35,006 bases of DNA from Chlorobiaceae bacterium (GCA_013334525.1 JAAXXK010000028.1:1-35006); one strand, 5' to 3'. Counted from the first letter of the stretch, positions 1 through 9,921 are shown. The notes: generated by a model not told the origin, from the letters alone. Numbers and translations: made by a program.

Positions 1-127
1 CCAACCTTTTTTTCCAGTGCTCCAACTTGTCGGGGTCGCTTTTCAGGTAACGGCCGGGATAAGGAATAGAGTTCAAATCGGTTCTGAACGCCAGGGGCAG
101 GCTCAACAGCGGGCAGTGAAAATCGAA
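1..127. repeat. 127-bp exact repeat at the left edge, copy 1
   Basis: Identical to 1741-1867 at an offset of 1740 bp (a multiple of three). It ends at 128 (a against t). The match may continue left of the window. It encodes part of the GT9-like domain (CPLLSLPLAFRTDLNSIPYP and the residues after it). Confidence 0.93.
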
Positions 128-1201
128 ATCGGGCAGGGAACTGTCCTTGACCACGAGTTCAGAGAGCCCGTCGAGCTGTTTGAGTAAAGCGGCGAGCGGC
201 ATTTCCGATTCGAGGATGACCTTTGCGCCCAAACCGGCAACCAATGTGGTGTAACGGCAAAATTGAATGGTATCGCCAAAGCCCTGTTCGCTGTAAAGCA
301 ATATGGTTTTTCCGCTTATGGATTCCTTGCCAAGCCATAAAGGTCGGGTGAAGCTGCGTTTTGGTACGACAACAGTCTCTCTTTTCCAGCGCCACTCATA
401 GAGTTCCCAGCCGGGCCTGAGCTCGCCTTTCAAAAGTAAGACAACAGACTTGTTCCAGTAAGCCTCGGCAAAGTCGGGCTTAAGGGCAATGGCTTTATCA
501 AAACAGGCAAGCGCCTCGTCGAGTTGTTTGAGCTTTTCAAGCAATAAGCCGCGATTGAAGTGGGCAAGGTGATAGTCCGGCTTGATGGCGATGGCTTTGT
601 CATAGCAGGCAATCGCCTCTTCGGTCTGCTTCAACCCAAGGAAAGCGTTGCCTCGATTGGAATACGCTTCTGCAAGGTCCGGCTTGATGGCGATGACGTT
701 GTCGAAGCTCGATATGGCCATCTCAAACTTTCCGAGCTCCATGAGCGCATTGCCGCGATTGAAATGGGCGAGGTGTTCGCCCGGCTTGATGGTGATGGCG
801 CTGTCATAGCTGGTGACGGCTGCGTCAAACTTGCGGAGCTCCTGCAGCGCATTGCCCCGATAGAAGCAGGCTTCGTAATAATCCGGCTTTATGTCAACCG
901 CCTTGTCGAAGCTCGCTGAAGCGGCATCGAACTCTTTGAGTTGATAGAGCACAATGCCCAGATTGCAGTGGAGAGCCGCATTGCATGGGTCGATAGCGAT
1001 GGCTTTGCCGATCAATCCGACGGCTTCAGGGTAATTGTTTGCCTGCGCAGCCATCAGCCCCGACAAGTGAAGGGCCTCAACGTGGTTGGGCGCCATTGCA
1101 AGCACCTGATCGTAAAGCGGTTGCGCCTGGGCAAACTCTCCTTGTCGATGAAAAGCGAAAGCCTGTTCGAAACTGGCCTGTATTTGCGAAGCGTTCACCA
1201 T
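2..1201 (-). CDS. TPR-glycosyltransferase paralog A (C-terminus beyond window)
   Basis: Partial gene, the last of the minus-strand array. The frame is open from the ATG at 1201 to the left edge (400 codons seen). It starts MVNASQIQ, followed by seven canonical TPRs (residues 1-244; consensus NRGNAL...FDKAIAIKPDY) and a degenerate repeat ending in LYEWRW. The GT9-like domain begins near residue 295 with SEQGFGD at 304-310. The acceptor-side VDT..AH motif would lie outside the window. Alignment with its upstream neighbour at 1268-3145 predicts about 157 missing residues, giving a full length near 557. Its last 127 visible bases are identical to the same part of that neighbour. Probably cytoplasmic, since no signal peptide is visible. 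The glycosyltransferase role is inferred from family resemblance; donor and acceptor are unknown. Confidence 0.9.
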   Translation of the reverse strand, partial: MVNASQIQASFEQAFAFHRQGEFAQAQPLYDQVLAMAPNHVEALHLSGLMAAQANNYPEAVGLIGKAIAIDPCNAALHCNLGIVLYQLKEFDAASASFDKAVDIKPDYYEACFYRGNALQELRKFDAAVTSYDSAITIKPGEHLAHFNRGNALMELGKFEMAISSFDNVIAIKPDLAEAYSNRGNAFLGLKQTEEAIACYDKAIAIKPDYHLAHFNRGLLLEKLKQLDEALACFDKAIALKPDFAEAYWNKSVVLLLKGELRPGWELYEWRWKRETVVVPKRSFTRPLWLGKESISGKTILLYSEQGFGDTIQFCRYTTLVAGLGAKVILESEMPLAALLKQLDGLSELVVKDSSLPDFDFHCPLLSLPLAFRTDLNSIPYPGRYLKSDPDKLEHWKKRL

Positions 1202-1267
1202 TTCATGCGTTCGATTGCTGTTTTAAATTTCCTGTCATCCCCTTTCGTTCAACGGTGTCGTTCACCT

Positions 1268-3145
1268 TTATTGCTGCCCATAAACGCTCAGCAACGAAGA
1301 AACGAGCCTCTCGAACACGCTGTCCCAGTTATTCGGCCCCTGTTGACGGAAGAGACGCACGCTTTGATACCACGGGCTGTCATCCCGGTCAAGCATCCAT
1401 CGCCAGTCGGGAATGAAGGGCAGCAAAACCCATGTCGGATTGCCCAACGCCCCATTGAGATGGGCAATGCTGGTATCTACGCTGATCACTACATCCATGA
1501 GATCGCAAAGCGCCGCCGTATCGGTAAAGTCCTCCAGTTCATCACCGAAGTGAAGGATATCGGCGTTCGATTCAAGCGTTGGTTTGTCGCTCTGCCGCAC
1601 CTCCTTTTGGAGGCTCACATAGGAAAAGCCTTCAGGCAGGTGCTTTCTCATCGTCGAGAGCGGTATGCTTCGGTTGGCATCGCTGGTATGTGCTGCATTG
1701 CCGCTCCAGGCCAGTCCAACCCGCGGTTTAGTCTTGTTGCCCAACCTTTTTTTCCAGTGCTCCAACTTGTCGGGGTCGCTTTTCAGGTAACGGCCGGGAT
1801 AAGGAATAGAGTTCAAATCGGTTCTGAACGCCAGGGGCAGGCTCAACAGCGGGCAGTGAAAATCGAATTCCGGCAGGGCTCTGCCCTTTTCGATTACCTC
1901 AGATACCCCCGGGAGCTTTTCTAGCAGGCTGACGATCGGCAGTTCAGCCTGCACAATGACCCTGGCGCCCAGGTCGGCAAGCAACGGAACGTAGCGGCAA
2001 GACTGAATGGAGTCGCCATAGCCTTGTTCGCTGTGCAGCAGAAGGGTTTTGCCTTTTATGGATTCATTGCCAAGCCATAAGGGCTGGCTGAAGTCGCTTC
2101 TGGAAGTGTTAAAGCGTTCTACTTTCCATCGCCACTCATACAACTCCCATCCGCGCCTGAAATTTCCGCCCAGGAGCAGGACGACAGATTTGTGCAGGTG
2201 CGCTTCGGCCAGGTCAGGTATGATGGCAATGGCTTTTTCAAAGTTTTCAAGTGCGGCATCTAGCTGATTGAGATCTTTGAGCAGCAAGCCTCGATTGGAG
2301 TATGCTTCTGCAAAGTCAGGCTTTATGGCAATTGATTTGTCAAGGTTTTCCAGGGCCTCATCAAAACGCCAGAGTTCCCTGAGCAGGAGGCCGCGATTTG
2401 AGTAAGCCTCGTGAAAGTCGCCCTTGAGCGCAATGGCTTTTCCATAGCTCTCAAGGGCAGCATCAAACCGTTTAAGCTTTTTGAGCGCATTGCCGCGATT
2501 TGAGTATGCGTTGGCATGGGCCGGCTTGAGCGCAATGGCCCGGTCATAGCTCTCCAGGGCCTCTTCGAACTTATTGAGTTCATGGAGTGCCATGCCGCGA
2601 TTATAGCAGGCTTCAGCAAAGTCTGGTTTGAGCGCAATGGCCAACTCATAGCTCGCGATGGCCTCTTCATACATTTTCAGCTCATGAAGCGCAATGCCGC
2701 GATTATAGGCGGCCTCGTGATAATCCGGCTTGAGGGCGATGGCTTTGTCGAAGCACTCTAAAGCCAAACCTGGCTTGTTGAGTTTCAGGAGGGCATTGCC
2801 ACGGTAATAATTTGCATCGGCAAGTTCCGGCTTGATGTTGATGGCCTTCTCGAAGCTTGCGGCAGCGGCGCCGAACTCTTTCAGGCTGTTGTATGCGATC
2901 CCTAAATTGAAGTGCATCATCGCGTTGCCGGGGTAGAGCGCTATGGCTTTGCCGATCAACCCGGCCGCTTTCCGGTGATCGCCGCACCGGGCCGCCAGCA
3001 CCCCTGACAAGTGCAGCGCGTCAACGTGACCCGGCGCCAGCTCGAGCACCTCTTCGTAAAGCGCCCCGGCCCGGGCGAACGCTCCCTGTCGATGAGAAGC
3101 GAAAGCTTGCTCGAACTTTGCCTGTACCTGCTCGGTGTTCAGCAT
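1268..3145 (-). CDS. TPR-glycosyltransferase paralog B
   Basis: 625 residues. Nine canonical TPRs fill residues 1-312 and are followed by a degenerate repeat with the WELYEWRW signature. The GT-B/GT9-like domain starts near residue 363: glycine loop SEQGYGD at 372-378, GLAWSGN..H in the middle, and VISVDTSIAHLNGALG at 553-568, which matches the conserved D-x(4)-H region of heptosyltransferase-type enzymes (here D557 and H562). Oddities are a Ser after the GYGD loop (GYGDSIQSCRY) where the paralogs have Thr, and Ile in LLPFIPDWRW where most have Ser. The gap to the gene upstream (3236-5119) is 90 bp and to the gene downstream 66 bp, so co-transcription is likely. TPRs in such fusions usually bind protein acceptors, as in O-GlcNAc transferase; that use here is inference. 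Confidence 0.93.
   Translation of the reverse strand: MLNTEQVQAKFEQAFASHRQGAFARAGALYEEVLELAPGHVDALHLSGVLAARCGDHRKAAGLIGKAIALYPGNAMMHFNLGIAYNSLKEFGAAAASFEKAINIKPELADANYYRGNALLKLNKPGLALECFDKAIALKPDYHEAAYNRGIALHELKMYEEAIASYELAIALKPDFAEACYNRGMALHELNKFEEALESYDRAIALKPAHANAYSNRGNALKKLKRFDAALESYGKAIALKGDFHEAYSNRGLLLRELWRFDEALENLDKSIAIKPDFAEAYSNRGLLLKDLNQLDAALENFEKAIAIIPDLAEAHLHKSVVLLLGGNFRRGWELYEWRWKVERFNTSRSDFSQPLWLGNESIKGKTLLLHSEQGYGDSIQSCRYVPLLADLGARVIVQAELPIVSLLEKLPGVSEVIEKGRALPEFDFHCPLLSLPLAFRTDLNSIPYPGRYLKSDPDKLEHWKKRLGNKTKPRVGLAWSGNAAHTSDANRSIPLSTMRKHLPEGFSYVSLQKEVRQSDKPTLESNADILHFGDELEDFTDTAALCDLMDVVISVDTSIAHLNGALGNPTWVLLPFIPDWRWMLDRDDSPWYQSVRLFRQQGPNNWDSVFERLVSSLLSVYGQQ
1741..1867. repeat. 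127-bp exact repeat, copy 2
   Basis: Partner of 1-127, lying in the catalytic domain of the gene at 1268-3145. It encodes the same stretch in the same reading frame. Confidence 0.93.
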
Positions 3146-3235
3146 TTCATACGTTCATTTACTGTTCCAGTTGCCGGATGTCCGGGTGTTTATAACGGCG
3201 CGGTTACCGGATATTTTTGCATGGAGCCGTAGCCG

Positions 3236-5119
3236 TCATGTCGGGTGTTTCCCGTAAACGGTAAGCAACGCCGACTTGAGCCTTTCAAACGCATTGCCCC
3301 AATCATTTTGTTCCTGTTGGCGAAAAAGCCGGACGCTCCAGTACCATGGGCTGTCATCCCTGTCGAGCATCCATCGCCAGTCGGGAGAGAAGGGCAGCAA
3401 AACCCATGTCGGATTGCCCAACGCCCCATTCAGGTGCGCAACGCCGGTATCTACGCTGATCACCAGGTCCATGAGATCGCAAAGTGCCGCCGTATCGGTA
3501 AAGTCGTTCATCTCATCTCCGAAGTGAAGGATGTTCACGTTCGATTCAAGCGTTGGTTTGTCACTCTGTCGCACCTCTTTTTGCAGGCTCACATAGCTGA
3601 ATCCCGGCGGAAGAATCCTGATCAATGCTGAGAGCGGAATGCTCCGGCTGCTGTCGTTCATGTGCGTCGCGTTGCCACTCCAGACCAGGCCTATCCGGGG
3701 TCCGGCCTTGTCGCCCAGCCTGTTTTTCCAGCGCGCCACCTTGTCCGGATCGCTTTTCAGGTAATGGTGAGGATAAGGAATCGTGTCCGGCTCTGTCCTG
3801 AATGCCAGCGGCAGGCTCAGCAGCGGGCAATGGCAGTCGAAATCGGGAAGGGCGGCGCCTTTCACCACCAGTTCGCTTACACCCGGGAGCTCCTTGAACA
3901 ATCCTATGAGCGGCAGGTCGACTTCAAGAATGACCCGAGCACCCAGATCGGCAAACAATCGGGCATAGCGGGAAAACTGAATGGTGTCGCCAAAGCCTTG
4001 CTCGCTGTGCAACAGAATGGTTTTTCCTGCCATGGATTGGTCGCCGAGCCACAGTGGCCGGGTGAAGTTGCGTCCGGGAGAGGTGAACTTCTCTTTTTTC
4101 CATCGCCACTCGTACAACTCCCAGCCTTGCCTGAAGTTTCCTCCCATCAGCAGAGACATCGATTTATGCAGGTAGGCATCGGCGTAGTCGGGCTTGAGGC
4201 AAATGGCTTTATCGAAGCTGGCGATGGAGGCATCGATCTGTTTCAGCTCCTGGAGGGTATTGCCGCGGTTTGTGTGGGCTTCGTGGTAGTCGGGCCTGAT
4301 AGAGATGGCCTGGTCAAAGCTTTCGAGAGCCGCCTCCAGCTTCTTGAGCATTTTGAGCACACTTCCACGATTGGACCAGGCTTCGGCAAAGTCAGCTTTG
4401 ATGGCGATTGCCTGGTCATAGCTTTCCACAGCATCATCAAATTTACGGATATCCCGGAGCGCATTGCCCCGGTTGTACAGGGCGATATGATAGCCGGATC
4501 TGAGGGAGATGGCCGTATCATAGCTTGACAGGGCTTCATTGACCCTGTTGAGTTTCAGGAGCGCATTTCCCCGATTGCAGTGCGCTTCGGCAAAGCCGGA
4601 TTTGATGGCGATGGCGTTGTCGAAGCCGCTTAGCGCCTCATCAAATCTATTGAGTTCATGGAGCGCATTGGCGCGATCAAAGTGAGCTTCGGCGAAATCG
4701 GATTTGATGGTGATGGCTTTGTCGAAGCTCTCTACGGCCGCGTTGAGCATATTGAGCCCCTGAAGGGCAATTCCCCGGTTATACCAGGCTTCGGGAAAGT
4801 CGGGTTTGATGGTGACGGCTTTGTCGAAGCTTGCAACTGCCGATTCGAACTCGTTCAGCCCATTGAGCACAATGCCCAGATTGCCGTGGAAAGCAGCGTT
4901 GCCCGGCTGGATGGCTATGGCTTTGCCGATCAAATCGACGGCTTTGTGTGGATTGTTTGTCTGCGCCGCGATCAGGCCGGCAAGGTGCAACGCGTCAACG
5001 TGATTTGGCGCCACTGAAAGCACCTTTTCGTAAAGGGTTGCCGCCTGGGCGAGCTCTCCTTGTCGATGACAGGCAAAAGCCTGCTCGAACTCCGCCTGGG
5101 CTTGCGCAGCGTTTTTCAT
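3236..5119 (-). CDS. TPR-glycosyltransferase paralog C
   Basis: 627 residues with nine canonical TPRs (residues 1-312) and a degenerate tenth. The N-terminus MKNAAQAQAEFEQAF differs from the MLNT/MVNA starts of its neighbours. The TPR consensus is less regular here (SGFDNAIAIKSGF, SSYDTAISLRSGY), suggesting an older and less homogenised copy. The GT9-like domain has SEQGFGD at 372-378, GLVWSGN followed by THMNDSSRSIPL, and VISVDTGVAH at 553-562. The C-terminus carries two or three extra residues (VYGKHPT). It lies 109 bp downstream of the gene at 5229-7706, the longest spacer in the array, with no terminator visible there. The start is set by alignment of the N-terminal repeat and by the AAAC-N7-ATG leader. 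Confidence 0.93.
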   Translation of the reverse strand: MKNAAQAQAEFEQAFACHRQGELAQAATLYEKVLSVAPNHVDALHLAGLIAAQTNNPHKAVDLIGKAIAIQPGNAAFHGNLGIVLNGLNEFESAVASFDKAVTIKPDFPEAWYNRGIALQGLNMLNAAVESFDKAITIKSDFAEAHFDRANALHELNRFDEALSGFDNAIAIKSGFAEAHCNRGNALLKLNRVNEALSSYDTAISLRSGYHIALYNRGNALRDIRKFDDAVESYDQAIAIKADFAEAWSNRGSVLKMLKKLEAALESFDQAISIRPDYHEAHTNRGNTLQELKQIDASIASFDKAICLKPDYADAYLHKSMSLLMGGNFRQGWELYEWRWKKEKFTSPGRNFTRPLWLGDQSMAGKTILLHSEQGFGDTIQFSRYARLFADLGARVILEVDLPLIGLFKELPGVSELVVKGAALPDFDCHCPLLSLPLAFRTEPDTIPYPHHYLKSDPDKVARWKNRLGDKAGPRIGLVWSGNATHMNDSSRSIPLSALIRILPPGFSYVSLQKEVRQSDKPTLESNVNILHFGDEMNDFTDTAALCDLMDLVISVDTGVAHLNGALGNPTWVLLPFSPDWRWMLDRDDSPWYWSVRLFRQQEQNDWGNAFERLKSALLTVYGKHPT

Positions 5120-5228
5120 TTGATTCGTTTGGTTGCGGTTGTCATCGCCGGATGCATGGAGGTCACCAAAGGTTCCGTGGCCGGGCTTCCCTGTAGTATA
5201 TCAAATCAGTCGAGCATTTTCATTTACC

Positions 5229-7706
5229 TTACAATGCCAGCAACGCAGAGTTGAGATTCTTGAATGCCTCTGTCCAATCATTCGGGTTGTGTTGCCGAAA
5301 GAGTCGAATGGATGGATACCAGGGAGAGCCATCCCTGTCGAGCAGCCATCGCCAGTCTGGAGAGAACGGTAAAAGCACCCAGGTAGGGTTGCCCAGGGCG
5401 GCGTTTAAATGGGCGATGCTGGTATCGACGGTTATGACGATGTCCATAAGGTCACAAAGCGCAGCCGTATCGGTAAAGTCGTTAATCTCATCTTCAAAGT
5501 GAAGGATGTTCGCGTTCGACTCGAGCGTGGCTCTGTCGCTGTCCCGAAACTCCTTTTGAAGGCTCACATAGGTAAAGCCCCGGGGGAGACGGCCTATCAT
5601 CGAAGAAAGCGGAATGCTTCGATTCTGGTCGTTCGTGTGCATGATATTTCCGCTCCAGGCCAGCCCGATCCTGGGAGCATTTCGTTTGCCTAACCGTTCA
5701 TTCCATTGCGACAGCTTAGCCGGATTGTTTTTCAGGTATCGTTGAGATGACGGAATCGTGTCCAGTTCGGTCCTGAATGCAAGCGGCAGGCTCAATAGCG
5801 GGCAATGGTAATCAAAATCTGGAAGGGCGGCGCCTTTTGCCACGGCCTCGGATATGCCGGGCAGATCGTTAAGTAATCCAATGAGCGACTTCTCCACTTC
5901 AAAAATAACCCGTGCGCCGAGAGCTGCAACCATGGGGATGTAGCGACAAAACTGCAAGGTGTCGCCAAGACCCTGTTCGCTGTGCAGGAGAATGGTTTTA
6001 CCGGCTATGGGTTCATTTCCGAGCCAGAGTGGTTGTGGAAAGTTGCGTTTGGGCGATGTAAACTTCTCTCTTTTCCAGCGCCATTCGTACAACTCCAACC
6101 CGAGCCTGAGGTTTCCGCACAAGAGCAGGGTAAGTGATTTATTCCAGTATGCCTCCGCAACGTCGGGCTTGATGGAAATGGCTTTGTCATGACATGCGAG
6201 CGCTTCATCAAGCCGAAGAAGCTTGTGGAGCGCATTGCCACGGTTCAGGTGGGCTTCGTAATAGTCGGGCTTGAGGGAAACGGCCTTGTCATAACAGGCA
6301 AGGGCAGCATCAAGTTGCTGGAGCTCCTGAAGCAATACCCCGCGATTCGAGTGGGTTTCGTGATAATCGGGATTCAGCTCCATGGCTTTGCCATAGCTTT
6401 CGAAAGCCTCATCAAACTGCTTGAGTTCCTGGAAAAGCACCCCGCGATTGGAGTAAGCCTTGTAATAGTCAGGCTTGATGGCGATAGCCTTGTCATAGCT
6501 TTCGAGAGCCTTGTCGAACATTCTGAGCTCGCGGAGCGCATTGCCGCGATTTGCGAAGGCAATGTGATGGTCGGGTTTGATCGCAATGGCTTTGTCAAAG
6601 CTTGCAATGGCCGCATCCAGCTGTTTCATCTCCTGAAGCAGGACTCCGCGATTGGAGTAGGCATCGTCATAGTCGGGCTTGACGGCGATGGCCTGGTCAT
6701 AGCAGGCAAGGGCCTGGTCGAATCGTTTCAGCTCCTGGAGTGCCATGCCGCGATTGTAGTATGCTTCGTGATAGTCGGGTTTGACGGCGATGGCCCGATC
6801 ATAGCAGGCAAGGGCCTGGTCGAATCGTTTCAGCTCCTGGAGTGCATTGCCCTGATTGGACCATGCTTCGGCAAAGTCAGGTTTTAATGTCGTTGCTTGA
6901 TCGAAGCAGGCAAGGGCTTCATCAAACTGTTTCAGTTCCTGCAGCGCGATGCCCCGCAGATAGAGGGCTTCGGGATAGTCGGGCCTGATGGCGAGGGCTT
7001 TGCTGTAGCTTGCAATGGCGGCATCGAATCGCCCGAGTTCCTGGAGCAGGACTCCGCGATTGAAGTGGAGGTCGGGAGCCTCAGGCGTGAGGTCCAGTGC
7101 CAGGTCGAAGCCGGCAAGGGCTTCATCGAACTTTTTCATTCCCTGAAGGGCGATGGCTCGATTGGAATACACTTCGATCAGCTCGGGCTTCAAGGTGACA
7201 GCCTGATCATAGCTGGCCACCGCTTGTTCATACTGGCCGAGTTTCTGCAGCGCATTGCCCCGGAGATAGAGGGCTTCGGGGTAGTCGGGCTTCAAGGTGA
7301 TGGCTTTGTCATAGCTTGCCGCAGCCGCGTCGAACTTCCCCAGCTCCTGGAGGGCGTTGCCTCGGTTATACCAGGCTTCATGATAGTCGGGCTTTAATGC
7401 AACGGCTTTGTCGAAGCTTTTTACAGCCGCGTCGAACTCTTTGAGCTCATTGAGCGCGATGGCGCGATTGCAGTGGAAAGCCGGGTTGCCGGGCCGAAGC
7501 GCGATGGCTTTGCCGATCAATTCGACGGCTTTGCGGTGATTGTTGGTTTGGGCCGCAGCCACGCCCAGCAGGTGCAGGGCGTCGACGTGATTCGGCGCGT
7601 TTGCCAGTATCTCGGCGTAAAGCGATTGCGCCAGGGCGATCTCTCCTTTTCGATGGTAATCGATAGCGAGTTTGAACTTCTCCTGTATTTGCGCGGTGTT
7701 CAGCAT
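5229..7706 (-). CDS. TPR-glycosyltransferase paralog D (15 TPRs)
   Basis: 825 residues, the second longest of the set: fifteen canonical TPRs (residues 1-516) and a degenerate sixteenth in which the usual GWELYEWRW reads GLELYEWRW. The GT9-like domain has SEQGLGD at 576-582, GLAWSGN with HTNDQNRSIPL, and VITVDTSIAHLNAALG at 757-772. The C-terminus stops early (NSALLAL), lacking the VYGK tail of its paralogs. The first 352 codons are base-for-base identical to those of the gene at 10004-12694, whereas the rest of the solenoid and the catalytic domain differ, so it is a mosaic. The upstream gene ends 34 bp away. The product is probably a cytoplasmic glycosyltransferase; its substrate cannot be read from the sequence. 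Confidence 0.93.
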   Translation of the reverse strand: MLNTAQIQEKFKLAIDYHRKGEIALAQSLYAEILANAPNHVDALHLLGVAAAQTNNHRKAVELIGKAIALRPGNPAFHCNRAIALNELKEFDAAVKSFDKAVALKPDYHEAWYNRGNALQELGKFDAAAASYDKAITLKPDYPEALYLRGNALQKLGQYEQAVASYDQAVTLKPELIEVYSNRAIALQGMKKFDEALAGFDLALDLTPEAPDLHFNRGVLLQELGRFDAAIASYSKALAIRPDYPEALYLRGIALQELKQFDEALACFDQATTLKPDFAEAWSNQGNALQELKRFDQALACYDRAIAVKPDYHEAYYNRGMALQELKRFDQALACYDQAIAVKPDYDDAYSNRGVLLQEMKQLDAAIASFDKAIAIKPDHHIAFANRGNALRELRMFDKALESYDKAIAIKPDYYKAYSNRGVLFQELKQFDEAFESYGKAMELNPDYHETHSNRGVLLQELQQLDAALACYDKAVSLKPDYYEAHLNRGNALHKLLRLDEALACHDKAISIKPDVAEAYWNKSLTLLLCGNLRLGLELYEWRWKREKFTSPKRNFPQPLWLGNEPIAGKTILLHSEQGLGDTLQFCRYIPMVAALGARVIFEVEKSLIGLLNDLPGISEAVAKGAALPDFDYHCPLLSLPLAFRTELDTIPSSQRYLKNNPAKLSQWNERLGKRNAPRIGLAWSGNIMHTNDQNRSIPLSSMIGRLPRGFTYVSLQKEFRDSDRATLESNANILHFEDEINDFTDTAALCDLMDIVITVDTSIAHLNAALGNPTWVLLPFSPDWRWLLDRDGSPWYPSIRLFRQHNPNDWTEAFKNLNSALLAL

Positions 7707-8096
7707 TTGATCGGTTCAGTTGCCGTTGAATCTAACCAGTTCATTTTCCATAAACTCTCGTCAATGCCGAATTGAGCTCCATGAAAACGCTCTCCCAGTC
7801 ATCCGGCCCCGGTTGGCGGAAGAGTCGCATGGACGGATACCATGGGCTGTCATTACGGTCGAGCATCCATCGCCAGTCAGGAGAGTACGGAAGCAGGACC
7901 CAGGTCGGGTTGCCCAATGCGCCATTGAGATGGGCGACGCTGGTATCGACGCTGATGACCAGGTCCATCAGGTCGCAAAGCGCCGCCGTATCGGTAAAAT
8001 CATTCAATTCATCGCCGAAGTGAAGGATATCCGGGTTTGATTCAAGCGTCACCCGGTCAATCTCCCGTACCTCTTTTTGCAGGCACACATACGTGA
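6649..8096. repeat. Perfect 1448-bp direct repeat, copy 1
   Basis: Reading line by line, this segment matches 11637-13084 at a constant offset of 4988 bp without a mismatch. The match breaks at 6648 (g against t) and at 8097 (a against c). It spans the first 352 codons of the gene at 5229-7706, the 34-bp spacer, and the last 117 codons and stop of the gene at 7741-9921. Perfect identity, including third codon positions and the spacer, implies very recent duplication or gene conversion, or an assembly error. Confidence 0.95.
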
Positions 8097-9921
8097 AGCC
8101 TTCGGGCAGACGGCCTATCATCGTTGACAGCGGTATGCTCCGGTTATGGTCTTTCGTGTGCCTGGCGTTCCCGCTCCATACAAGCCCTGCGCGGGCTCTC
8201 TTTTTTTCTCCCAGCCGGCGGCTCCATTGCGCCACCTTAAGCGGATCGCTATTCAAATACTTTCGGGAGCCGGGAATCGTTTCCAGGTCTGTCCTGAATG
8301 CCAGCGGCAGGCTCAATAGGGGGCAATGGTAATCAAAATCGGGAAGGACGGCGCCTTTAGCCACGGCCTCGGATATGCCGGGCAGATCGTTAAGCAATCC
8401 AATGAGCGACTCTTCCACTTCAAAAATAACCCGTGCGCCAAGAGCTGCAACCATGGGAATGTAGCGACAAAGCTGCAATGTGTCTCCAAGGCCCTGTTCG
8501 CTGTGCAGGAGAATGGTTTTTCCATCAATGGGGAGCTTGCCAAGCCAGAGAGGCTGGATGAATTCACGTCTGGGAGAGATGAATTGATCGTTTATCCATC
8601 GCCACTCATACAACTCCCAGCCAGCCCTGAAGTTTCCGCCCAAAAGCAGGGTCAGGGATTTATTCCAGTAAGCATTTGTATAGTCGGGCTTGATGGCGAT
8701 GGCTTTGTCAAAACACCCCAGCGCCTGGTCAAGTTGTTTCAGCTCTTCGAACAGGATGCCCAGATTCGAGTATGCTTCGTGATAATCGGGTTTGATGGCG
8801 ATGGCTTTGCGAAAGCTTTCCAGGGCCCCCACAAACTGCTTGGCCTCTTGTAACGCATTGCCTCGATTGTAGTAAGCCTCATAATAATCGGGTTTGATGG
8901 CGATGGCGTTGTGATAGCTTTCGAGAGCGTCATCAATCCGTTTGAGCTCTTTTAACGCTACGCCGCGATTGTAGTAAGCTTCATGATAGTCGGGTTTGAC
9001 GGCGATGGCTCGATCATAGCAGGCAAGGGCCTGGTCGATTCGCTTCAGCTCCTGGAGCGCATTGCCCTGATTGGACCATGCTTCGGCAAAATCAGGTTTT
9101 ATTGCTGTCGCTTGATCGAAGCTGGCAAGGGCTTCATCAAACTGTTTCAGCTCCTGCAACGCGACGCCCCTTCGATAGCAGGCTTCGTGATAGTCGGGCT
9201 TGATGGCGATGGCTTTGCTGTAGCTTGCAATGGCTTCATTGAATCGCCTGAGTTCCTGGAGCACGACGCCTCGATTGAAGTGGAGGTCGGGAGCTTCAGG
9301 CGTGAGGGCGAGAGCCTGATCGAAGCCGGCAAGGGCTTTATCGAAATTTTTCAGTTCCTGTTGCGCGATGGCTCGGTTGGAATAGGCTTCGGCCAGCTCG
9401 GGCTTCAAGACGACAGCCTGATCATAGCTGGCCACCGCTTGTTCATACTGGCCGAGTTTCTGCAGCGCATTGCCCCGGAGATAGAGGGCTTCGGGGTAGT
9501 CGGGCTTTATGGCGATGGCTTTGTCATAGCTTTCAAGGGCTTCATCGAACTTCCCGAGCTCCTGGAGGGCGTTGCCGCAGCTAAAATGGGCATCATGGTA
9601 GTCGGGCTTTATGGCAACGGCTTTGTCGAAGCATTTCACCGCCGCATCGAACTCTTTGAGCTCATTGAGCGCGATGCCTTGATTGCAGTGGAAAGCCGGG
9701 TTGCCGGGCCGAAGCGCGATGGCTTTGCCGATCAATTCGACGGCTTTGCGGTGGTTGCTGGTTTGGGCCGCAGTCACGCCCAGCAGGTGAAGGGCATCGA
9801 CGTGATCCGGCGCGTCTGCCAGAACCTCGGCGTAAAGCGATTGTGCCTGGGCGATCTCTCCTTTTCGATGGCAATCGATAGCGAGTTTGAACTTCTCCTG
9901 TACTTGCTCGGTGTTCAGCAT
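7741..9921 (-). CDS. TPR-glycosyltransferase paralog E
   Basis: 726 residues with twelve canonical TPRs (residues 1-414) and a degenerate thirteenth. Repeat 4 carries the unusual HFSCGNAL instead of .YNRGNAL. The GT9-like domain shows SEQGLGD at 474-480, GLVWSGNARHTKDHNRSIPL and VISVDTSVAH at 655-664, followed by LLPYSPDWRW. The last 117 codons plus stop are identical in DNA to the end of the gene at 12729-14909, while upstream of that the closest relative is the gene at 10004-12694 (shared LDQAL.CFDKAIAIKPDY repeat and EFIQPLWLGK). The gene therefore combines blocks from at least two sisters. It is separated from the upstream gene by 82 bp and from the next one downstream by 34 bp. Confidence 0.93.
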   Translation of the reverse strand: MLNTEQVQEKFKLAIDCHRKGEIAQAQSLYAEVLADAPDHVDALHLLGVTAAQTSNHRKAVELIGKAIALRPGNPAFHCNQGIALNELKEFDAAVKCFDKAVAIKPDYHDAHFSCGNALQELGKFDEALESYDKAIAIKPDYPEALYLRGNALQKLGQYEQAVASYDQAVVLKPELAEAYSNRAIAQQELKNFDKALAGFDQALALTPEAPDLHFNRGVVLQELRRFNEAIASYSKAIAIKPDYHEACYRRGVALQELKQFDEALASFDQATAIKPDFAEAWSNQGNALQELKRIDQALACYDRAIAVKPDYHEAYYNRGVALKELKRIDDALESYHNAIAIKPDYYEAYYNRGNALQEAKQFVGALESFRKAIAIKPDYHEAYSNLGILFEELKQLDQALGCFDKAIAIKPDYTNAYWNKSLTLLLGGNFRAGWELYEWRWINDQFISPRREFIQPLWLGKLPIDGKTILLHSEQGLGDTLQLCRYIPMVAALGARVIFEVEESLIGLLNDLPGISEAVAKGAVLPDFDYHCPLLSLPLAFRTDLETIPGSRKYLNSDPLKVAQWSRRLGEKKRARAGLVWSGNARHTKDHNRSIPLSTMIGRLPEGFTYVCLQKEVREIDRVTLESNPDILHFGDELNDFTDTAALCDLMDLVISVDTSVAHLNGALGNPTWVLLPYSPDWRWMLDRNDSPWYPSMRLFRQPGPDDWESVFMELNSALTRVYGK

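Noticed and set aside
5120-5228. Possible terminator or promoter in the longest array spacer.
   Set aside because: No stem followed by a T tract and no good -35/-10 pair was found on the minus strand.
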